NCBI GenBank assembly: GCA_031262895.1
Contig: JAISGW010000129.1
Span: 1 to 9,068, forward strand
Direction of reading: 5' to 3'
DNA length: 9,068 nt
Source of the DNA: Tannerella sp.
GTDB taxonomy: Bacteria > Bacteroidota > Bacteroidia > Bacteroidales > Tannerellaceae
The stretch's first letter is position 1, and each line of letters opens with the position of its first letter. The notes under the pieces were generated by a model. That model was not told where the DNA came from. It worked only from the letters and a program-made list of their open reading frames with translations, and did not search any database. Positions 3,540 through 9,068 of the stretch are shown here, piece after piece. The translations under genes were made by a program, and so were the position numbers.

Positions 3540-5756
3540 TCAACGACGACGCTCGTGGCGCTCACCGCCACGGCGGTCTCCGCCTTCACCCCGGTCACGA
3601 CGCTCACGGCGTTCGCGGGGAGGACGTTCTTCATAGCCTTCCGGCTTGGGAAGCAAGGCGCGGCGGGAAAGTTTGAACTTGCCGGTCTTCGGGTCGATGT
3701 CAAGCAGTTTCACTTGGATGGTATCGCCTTCCTTCAAGCCGGTTTCTTCTACTGTTTCCAGACGCTTCCAGTCCATCTCGGAGATGTGCAGCAGTCCGTC
3801 TTTGCCGGGCATGAATTCCACGAAAGCACCGTAAGGCATGATGGAGGAAATTTTTCCTTCGTACACCTCGCCCACTTCGGGGACGGCGACGATGGCACGG
3901 ATGGCGGCCAAGGCAGCGTCGATGCTATCCTTGTTCGAGGCGGCAACTTCCACCTTGCCGACGCCGTCGGTCTCGTCGATGGCAATCGTGGCGCCGGTCT
4001 TCTCTTGAATGCCCTGGATGATTTTCCCACCGGGGCCGATGACGGCGCCGATATATTCCTTCGGGATGGTGAAGGTCTCGATGCGCGGGGCTTGCGGCTT
4101 GAGGTCGGGACGCGGCTCGGGAAGGGTCTCCAGTATCTTACCGAGGATATACAGGCGGCCTTCCTTGGCTTGAGCCAAAGCCTTTGCCAGTATCTCATAA
4201 GAAAGGCCGTCGCACTTGATGTCCATCTGGGTGGCGGTGATGCCGTCTTTCGTGCCGCAAACTTTAAAGTCCATGTCGCCAAGGTGGTCTTCGTCGCCGA
4301 GGATGTCGGAGAGGATGGCGTAATTCTTGCCTTCATTTTCTGAGATAAGTCCCATGGCGATGCCGGAGACGGGTTTCTTGATAGGTACGCCGGCATCCAT
4401 AAGCGCCAAGGTTCCCGCACAGACGGTAGCCATGGAGGAGGAGCCGTTGGACTCAAGGATATCGGAGATGATACGTATCACGTAAGGATAGTCCTTCGGA
4501 ATCATGCGTTTCAAGGCGCGGTGTGCCAGATTGCCGTGGCCGATTTCGCGCCGGCCTACGCCGCGCTGCGCTTTTGCCTCGCCCGTGGAAAAGGGCGGGA
4601 AGTTATAGTGTAACAGGAAGCGTTCCTTGCCGTGTACCAGCACGTCGTCGACGATTTTCTCGTCGGCTTTGGTGCCGAGGGTGACCGTGCTCAGCGACTG
4701 GGTCTCGCCACGGGTAAAGATGGCGCAGCCATGGGGGCCGGGGATGAAGTCGGTCTCGCACCAGATAGGACGTATCTCGGTTGTCTTGCGGCCGTCGAGG
4801 CGTTTGCCTTCGTCAAGGATGGCGCGGCGCATGGCTTCCTTTTCTACATCGTGGTAATAACGGTCTATCATCAGGCCCTTGTCGGCTTCCAGTTCTTCTT
4901 CGGTATAGTTGGCTTTGAAATCGTCAACGATTTTATCGAAAGCTTCGGTACGTTCCTGCTTGGACGAAGCGGAGATGGCGATGTCGTACGCTTTCCGGTA
5001 GCAGTCGTCATGCACTTTCTTGCGCAGGTCGTCGTCGTTCACCTCGTGGCAATATTCGCGTTTCTGCAATTTGCCGCAGGCTTCGGAGAGTTCCAATTGT
5101 ACCTGGCATTGCTTCTTAATAGCTTCGTGTGCGAATTTAATGGCATCAAGCATTTCCGATTCCTGCACCTCTTCCATTTCACCTTCCACCATCATGATAT
5201 TCTCGAGGGTGGCGCCGACCATGAGGTCAATGTCGGCCTGCGCCAATTGTTCGAAGGTGGGGTTGATGAGGAATTGGCCATCGACACGGGCTACACGCAC
5301 TTCGGAAATCGGCCCGTTAAAGGGGATGTCGGATACGGCCAAGGCAGCCGAAGCGGCCAGCCCGGCCAAAGCGTCCGGCATATCCTCGCCGTCAGCCGAA
5401 AAAAGTATGATGTTTACATATACTTCAGCATGATAGTTGTCGGGGAAAAGCGGGCGCAGCACCCTGTCGACCAAACGGGAAGTCAGGATTTCGTAATCTG
5501 AGGGTTTGCCTTCACGCCGCGTGAAGCCGCCCGGGAAACGGCCAAAGGCCGAATATTTCTCCTTGTAATCCACTTGGAGGGGCATGAAGTCTACTCCCGG
5601 AGCCGCGTCCTTGGCTGCAACGACCGTGGCCAGCAGCATCGTATTTCCCATACGGACGGTCACAGCTCCGTCGGCCTGCTTGGCCAGTTTTCCGGTTTCA
5701 ACGGTGATGGTACGCCCATCGCCCAAATCGATTGTCTTGTTAATCGGATGAACCAT
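3540..5756 (-). CDS. pnp: Polyribonucleotide nucleotidyltransferase (PNPase)
   Basis: A 738-residue phosphorolytic 3'-5' exoribonuclease that degrades RNA to nucleoside diphosphates, normally a trimer in the RNA degradation machinery. Domains in order: first RNase PH-like domain (about 10-145, with FGRFPGGFTRREGKPSD at 71-87); all-alpha linker domain (about 240-310); second, catalytic RNase PH domain (about 320-545, with RRE at 402-404, SNGSSSMATVCAGTL at 436-450 and GDEDHLGDMDFKV at 487-499); KH domain (about 558-620, GPGG at 574-577); S1 domain (about 628-698); and an Arg/Gly/Glu-rich tail after 705. Length is normal for Bacteroidota. It lies 27 bases downstream of folA, with a candidate promoter of its own. 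There is no Shine-Dalgarno sequence close to the start. Confidence 0.98.
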   Translation of the reverse strand: MVHPINKTIDLGDGRTITVETGKLAKQADGAVTVRMGNTMLLATVVAAKDAAPGVDFMPLQVDYKEKYSAFGRFPGGFTRREGKPSDYEILTSRLVDRVLRPLFPDNYHAEVYVNIILFSADGEDMPDALAGLAASAALAVSDIPFNGPISEVRVARVDGQFLINPTFEQLAQADIDLMVGATLENIMMVEGEMEEVQESEMLDAIKFAHEAIKKQCQVQLELSEACGKLQKREYCHEVNDDDLRKKVHDDCYRKAYDIAISASSKQERTEAFDKIVDDFKANYTEEELEADKGLMIDRYYHDVEKEAMRRAILDEGKRLDGRKTTEIRPIWCETDFIPGPHGCAIFTRGETQSLSTVTLGTKADEKIVDDVLVHGKERFLLHYNFPPFSTGEAKAQRGVGRREIGHGNLAHRALKRMIPKDYPYVIRIISDILESNGSSSMATVCAGTLALMDAGVPIKKPVSGIAMGLISENEGKNYAILSDILGDEDHLGDMDFKVCGTKDGITATQMDIKCDGLSYEILAKALAQAKEGRLYILGKILETLPEPRPDLKPQAPRIETFTIPKEYIGAVIGPGGKIIQGIQEKTGATIAIDETDGVGKVEVAASNKDSIDAALAAIRAIVAVPEVGEVYEGKISSIMPYGAFVEFMPGKDGLLHISEMDWKRLETVEETGLKEGDTIQVKLLDIDPKTGKFKLSRRALLPKPEGYEERPPRERRERRDRGEGGDRRGGERHERRR

Positions 5757-5783
5757 AAATTCTTTGTTATACTTTTTTTACCT

Positions 5784-6308
5784 CTAAAAATTGCGCAAAT
5801 GTACGGAAAGTTTTTTGATGTAAACATGCACGGTGCAGGCATATTTGTCTTTTTCATCGGCGGCTCGTTCTTGACGCAGAGGCACTTCCTCTTCCCATTC
5901 GTCCGGGTTCAATTCGGGGAAGAAGGTGTCCGCATCGGGGAAACGATGGTGCACGCGGGTAAGGTCTATCCTGTCGGCCAAGGGGAGTGCTTGCTTATAA
6001 ACTGAGGCACCCCCGATGACGAAGACTTCCTCTTCATCCGCGCAAAGGCGGAGCGCTTCCTCCAAAGATGGACAGACGCAAACCCCTTCGCCGAAGCGGG
6101 CGGCTTCTTGGCTGCTCAATACGATATTCTGTCGACCGGGCAAAGGCCTGCGGGGAAAAGAGAAAAAGGTGCGGCTGCCCATGAGGATGGGATGCCCCAG
6201 GGTGCGCTCCTTGAAGTGCTTCAGGTCGGCGGGCAGATGCCACAACAGGGCGTTTCCTTTTCCGATAGCGTTTTGCTCGTCCGCCGCGACGATGATGGTC
6301 AGTGTCAT
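5784..6308 (-). CDS. folA: Dihydrofolate reductase
   Basis: A 174-residue DHFR that reduces dihydrofolate to tetrahydrofolate with NADPH, replacing the folate oxidised by thymidylate synthase. Diagnostic segments are AADEQNAIGKGNALLWHLPADLKHFK, with the catalytic acid Asp28; the NADPH-binding MGSRTFFSFPRRPLPGRQNIVLSS; and VFVIGGASVYKQAL. The fold ends near KYACTVHVYIKK, and about eight further residues (LSVHLRNF) form a short extension, slightly longer than the typical 160-165 residues. The last codons overlap the candidate pnp promoter. It starts 24 bases after thyA, and the two very likely share a transcript. Confidence 0.97.
   Translation of the reverse strand: MTLTIIVAADEQNAIGKGNALLWHLPADLKHFKERTLGHPILMGSRTFFSFPRRPLPGRQNIVLSSQEAARFGEGVCVCPSLEEALRLCADEEEVFVIGGASVYKQALPLADRIDLTRVHHRFPDADTFFPELNPDEWEEEVPLRQERAADEKDKYACTVHVYIKKLSVHLRNF
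5796..5803 (-). promoter_or_regulatory. Candidate -7 promoter box for pnp
   Basis: On the minus strand this reads TACATTTG, a full match to TAnnTTTG, about 40 bases before the pnp start and inside the last codons and stop region of folA. A matching -33 TTTG is not seen at the usual spacing; only TTTA is found, at a spacing of about 17. It would let pnp be transcribed independently of thyA-folA. Confidence 0.4.
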
Positions 6309-6332
6309 GGGTTTGTTTTTTCGATATTGCTG

Positions 6333-7127
6333 CTATACGGAAACCTCGCCGGAGATATGGGGATAAGGGTCATAGCCTTCTAATTGGAAATCCTCGTACT
6401 GGAAGGCGAAGATGTCTTTCACCTCCGGATTCAAACGCATACGGGGAAGAGGGCGCGGGCTGCGTGTGAGTTGCAGGCGTACCTGCTCCAAATGGTTGAG
6501 GTAGATATGGGCGTCGCCCAAGGTATGCACGAAATCGCCGGCCTTCAATCCGGTCACCTGCGCCATCATCATCAGGAGCAAGGCATACGAGGCGATGTTG
6601 AAGGGGACGCCGAGGAAGATGTCGGCACTGCGCTGGTACATCTGCAGGCTGAGGCGGCCATTGGCCACGTAAAACTGGAAGAAGGTATGGCAGGGCGGCA
6701 GGTTCATGTTGTCCAGGTCCCCCACGTTCCAGGCGCTGACAATGATGCGGCGCGATTCGGGATGGTGGCGTATGTCGTCGATGGCCCGGCTGATTTGGTC
6801 GATATGCCCGCCTCGGTAATCCGGCCAGGAGCGCCATTGATAGCCGTAAATATGTCCCAACCCGCCGTCGGGGTCGGCCCATTCGTTCCAGATACGTACC
6901 CCGTGTTCCTGCAAGTAATGCACGTTCGTGTCGCCTTTCAGGAACCAGAGCAATTCGTAAATGATAGATTTCAGATGCAGTTTTTTAGTTGTCAAAAGCG
7001 GGAAGCCTTCTTCCAAATTGAAACGCATCTGGTAGCCGAAGAGGCTCAGTGTACCGGTACCCGTGCGGTCTTCTTTCCGCACGCCTTCTTTCAGTACCTT
7101 GTCCAATAAATCCAAATATTGCCGCAT
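6333..7127 (-). CDS. thyA: Thymidylate synthase
   Basis: A 264-residue enzyme, the same length as E. coli ThyA, that methylates dUMP to dTMP using methylene-tetrahydrofolate. Visible conserved parts are RTGTGTLSLFG (phosphate-binding Arg21), FPLLTTKKLHLKSIIYELLWFLKG, Arg126-Arg127 in ESRRIIVSAWN, the nucleophile Cys146 in LPPCHTFFQFYV, QRSADIFLGVPFNIASYA (Arg166, Ser167, Asp169, Asn177), and HTLGDAHIYLNH. The extreme C-terminus is GEVSV rather than the usual ...APVAI type, but it stays hydrophobic. The ThyA product dihydrofolate is the substrate of the adjacent folA product, which explains the pairing. A promoter box lies only seven bases upstream of the start. Confidence 0.98.
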   Translation of the reverse strand: MRQYLDLLDKVLKEGVRKEDRTGTGTLSLFGYQMRFNLEEGFPLLTTKKLHLKSIIYELLWFLKGDTNVHYLQEHGVRIWNEWADPDGGLGHIYGYQWRSWPDYRGGHIDQISRAIDDIRHHPESRRIIVSAWNVGDLDNMNLPPCHTFFQFYVANGRLSLQMYQRSADIFLGVPFNIASYALLLMMMAQVTGLKAGDFVHTLGDAHIYLNHLEQVRLQLTRSPRPLPRMRLNPEVKDIFAFQYEDFQLEGYDPYPHISGEVSV

Positions 7128-7134
7128 AGCGGGG

Positions 7135-7142
7135 CAAAGTTA
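7135..7142 (-). promoter_or_regulatory. Candidate -7 promoter box for thyA-folA
   Basis: On the minus strand this reads TAACTTTG, a full match to TAnnTTTG, with only seven bases (7128-7134) between it and the thyA ATG. Transcription would begin at or just before the start codon, implying a leaderless or near-leaderless mRNA. The GH43 terminator hairpin lies immediately upstream. No TTTG occurs at the usual -33 spacing. Confidence 0.45.
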
Positions 7143-7144
7143 CG

Positions 7145-7177
7145 AAAAAGGGCGAGACCCTTCGGCCTCGTCCTTTT
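7145..7177 (-). terminator. Intrinsic terminator downstream of the GH43 gene
   Basis: Read on the minus strand: AAAA, ggacgaggcc (7173-7164), loop gaag, ggtctcgccc (7159-7150), then TTTTT (7149-7145). The stem has one mismatch and one G-U pair and is followed by a T run, the classic rho-independent layout. It begins 15 bases past the GH43 stop and separates the arabinan genes from thyA. Confidence 0.8.
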
Positions 7178-7192
7178 CGTGCGGTTTTATCA

Positions 7193-8233
7193 TCAATGAT
7201 GGAATACCGGGACGGCCGCCGTGGTGGAGGGCACGCGACCGGCTACTTGCGGCCAGCCGTTCACCCATTCAATGCGGTCGAGCATCAGGACGCGGCCTTT
7301 CTCCGGATGGGCACGCAGGTAGGCGTGGTAAAGCATCCAATCCTGTCCGGCGTCGTCCTGCATGAACTCCGCATTGTGGCCGGGACCGGCAAAGGAAGCA
7401 TTGCCCCGCATGACTAATTCGTAATGCCCGTCCATCATGGCTTGCCCCTTGGCGTCCACGTAAGGGCCGAAGAGGCTTTTGGAACGTCCGACAACGACCT
7501 GGTAGGTGCTTTGGGCACCTTCGCAGCAACTGCCCATTGAGCCGAAGAGGTAATAGTATCCGTCGTGCTTGCATACGTAAGAGCCTTCGGTGAGGTTGCC
7601 GATGAGCTGCCGTTTCTGCGCCCCGACCTTCACGGACAAGCCGTCGTCGGAGAGCTGGATGCAATAGATACCGTGGAAACTGCCCCAGATGAGATACTTC
7701 TTGCCGCCGTCTTCCATGTAGAAGGGGTCGATGGAGTTTTGCACGCCGATGGTGCTGGAGCGGAACAGGGGACCGTGGTCGGTAAAGGGGCCGACCGGCG
7801 AATCGGCCGTGGCGGCTCCTACGCCGCAGGTCAGTTCGCCGCCCCATTTCGACATGGCGTAATAGAGCACGTATTGCCCCTTGATGTAATTGATGTCGGG
7901 CGCCCAAATGCCGCCGTCAGGTTCCCAGGACGGGCGTGTCTCCTCGGTGAAGCAGGCGCCCATCTGCACCCAGTGCACCAGGTCTTTCGAGCGGAAGATG
8001 GGCGTACGGGCGATGTCTTCGGTGGCATACACATAGAAGTAGCCGTCGGGGGCCTTGATGACCGAGGGGTCGGGGAGGCTGCGGTCGACGACGGGATTGT
8101 GATAATAAGCCGCCGTATCCGCGGGCGGCGCAGGCTGCGGAACGGCTCCGCCGCCATCGGACTTGGAGGCACAGTCGGCCGAGGCAAAGAAAGCCGCCGC
8201 CAATACGGCGGCCGTGAAAAACAATTTACGCAT
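7193..8233 (-). CDS. GH43 family arabinanase, exported
   Basis: A 346-residue five-bladed beta-propeller glycoside hydrolase, most like endo-1,5-alpha-L-arabinanases that cut the arabinan backbone. The catalytic set is visible: Asp55 (base) in LPDPSVIK, Asp169 (pKa modulator) in NSIDPFY, and Glu216 (acid) in LTEGSYV. The WAPDINYIKGQYVLYYA blade and the GPGHNAEF segment (His286, a metal-ligand position in this family) also fit. Residues 1-20 are a signal peptide. Cys21 is preceded by Asp, so the lipobox is poor and lipidation is uncertain. The mature N-terminus is a Gly/Pro-rich spacer. The gene starts four bases after the GH51 stop, so the two form an operon. Other GH43 activities (arabinofuranosidase, xylosidase) cannot be excluded. 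Confidence 0.92.
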   Translation of the reverse strand: MRKLFFTAAVLAAAFFASADCASKSDGGGAVPQPAPPADTAAYYHNPVVDRSLPDPSVIKAPDGYFYVYATEDIARTPIFRSKDLVHWVQMGACFTEETRPSWEPDGGIWAPDINYIKGQYVLYYAMSKWGGELTCGVGAATADSPVGPFTDHGPLFRSSTIGVQNSIDPFYMEDGGKKYLIWGSFHGIYCIQLSDDGLSVKVGAQKRQLIGNLTEGSYVCKHDGYYYLFGSMGSCCEGAQSTYQVVVGRSKSLFGPYVDAKGQAMMDGHYELVMRGNASFAGPGHNAEFMQDDAGQDWMLYHAYLRAHPEKGRVLMLDRIEWVNGWPQVAGRVPSTTAAVPVFHH

Positions 8234-8237
8234 GGTT

Positions 8238-9068
8238 TTATTTCTTTATGGGAATAAGCAATTGGGTGAAGGAATGGGGCGGGAAGCTGTAATGGAGCAT
8301 CGCGCCTTCCGCCTTGAAGCCCTTTTCTACCGTCTTCACCACCTCATGCCCCAAGCTGTTCGCGTCGGTGACATTTTTCGAGTCAACGGTATAGGCTTGC
8401 CCGTCCCCGTTCCATTGGCCGGACTGGCATTCTATGCCCGCGTCGACGGCTTCTTCCTTGCAGCGGTTGACAACGTTCAGCACGACCCGGCTCTTGGCCT
8501 TGTCGTAAGAGGCGGAGACGTCGAGATAGGGCACCAGCTCCTTCGACTTGAGGGAATAGGAGGGGCAGTCCACATAGGCCTCCAGCGAACGGCCGTAGCA
8601 ATGGTGCGAGAAGAGGGCCAGCGGATAATAGATGGTCTGTAGCCAGACGCCGCCCTTTTCTGCCATGATAGGCGCCAGGAGGTTGACCAATTGCGCCATG
8701 TTGGCCATCTTCACCACGTCGGCATGGCGCACGAAGATATTCAGGTAGGTGGCCACGACCAGCGCGTCTTCCAGATTGAAGGTGCGGTTGCGCCATGAAG
8801 CGTTGTACTCGTCGTAAGCGATGTAGATAGGCGTACGGCGATGCACCTTCGTCATGGCTTCGCGTATCAGCCCCTGGGTGATGACCACGGTCTGCTCGGC
8901 AAAGCGGGTGGCAGCCATCTAGGCGTAGTAATCGTTTGCCGCATTGTTGACGTAGTTGTGCAGCGAGATGTAGTCGATTTCCCCTTTCAGGTAATCGAGC
9001 AGGGTGCGGTTCCAGTTAATCCAGTCGGCGTCGGCCCCATAATTGGAGGAGCCGGAGGCAATCAGCTT
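8238..9068 (-). pseudogene. GH51 alpha-L-arabinofuranosidase, 3' part, interrupted by an amber codon
   Basis: The frame enters from the right edge (KLIASGSSNYGADADW..., DYISLHNYVNN), runs into TAG at 8919-8921, and continues in the same frame from MAATRFAEQTV to TAA at 8238-8240. Family sequence flows across the stop: DYYA-[stop]-MAATRFAEQ, where a Tyr codon (TAT/TAC) would suit. The nucleophile Glu lies after the stop in YIAYDEYNASW, 37 codons past it. The C-terminal beta-sandwich ends in YSFPPHSFTQLLIPIKK. GH51 enzymes remove arabinose side chains from arabinan and arabinoxylan, complementing the GH43 neighbour. With the stop real, the N-terminal product lacks the nucleophile and the 226-codon downstream ORF lacks the N-terminal half of the barrel. 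Confidence 0.85.

Noticed and set aside
3555..5501. Long plus-strand ORFs opposite pnp (3555-4343 and 4632-5501)
   Set aside because: Shadow frames of a fully conserved PNPase gene with no initiation signals.
8231..8257. GH43 signal peptide as a clear lipoprotein signal
   Set aside because: Cys21 is preceded by Ser-Ala-Asp, which does not fit a lipobox. Kept only as a possibility.

Overview
The window looks like a chromosome segment from a member of the Bacteroidales (Bacteroidota) with fairly high G+C. Three lines point there. The proteins (ThyA, DHFR, PNPase, arabinan-degrading glycosidases) have a Bacteroidota flavour. Clear Shine-Dalgarno sites are scarce and start regions are A-rich. 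Matches to the Bacteroides-type -7 promoter box TAnnTTTG sit just upstream of three transcription units. Genus cannot be fixed from the sequence alone.

Left part (1-2750, + strand) is the unusual part. The 3' end of an AT-richer unknown gene (3-350) is followed by four 42-bp tandem repeats (390-568) and a REPIN-like pair of inverted GC-rich hairpins (601-692). Then comes a tight cluster: a membrane protein with a cytoplasmic zinc ribbon, a transmembrane helix and an SH3-like domain (707-1663); an L,D-transpeptidase (1667-2392); and a second zinc-ribbon gene (2389-2652), apparently frameshifted, whose tail anchor continues in the -1 frame to 2747. A second REPIN-like element lies inside the 3' end of the transpeptidase ORF, encodes its last 47 residues and creates an ATGA overlap with the next gene. 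At 2744 a third zinc-ribbon start is visible, killed by TGA inside its first CPxC motif. I read this as a zinc-ribbon/peptidoglycan-remodelling envelope locus in which one zinc-ribbon head has been reused with different tails, and which repeats have reshaped.

Middle (2878-3515, + strand) is an AT-rich island carrying a probable toxin-antitoxin pair: a 50-residue putative antitoxin (2909-3061) and a PIN-domain VapC-like RNase (3068-3481). A promoter box and an 8-bp inverted repeat lie upstream. A GC-rich hairpin separates this unit from the convergent pnp gene.

Right part (3540-9068, - strand) is mostly housekeeping. thyA and folA form a folate/dTMP unit, with pnp downstream and probably also transcribed from its own promoter. 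Upstream of thyA, separated by a good intrinsic terminator, is an arabinan utilisation pair: GH51 alpha-L-arabinofuranosidase (8238 to beyond the window edge) and GH43 arabinanase (7193-8233). The GH51 frame carries an in-frame amber codon before its nucleophile, so it is a pseudogene or a sequencing error.
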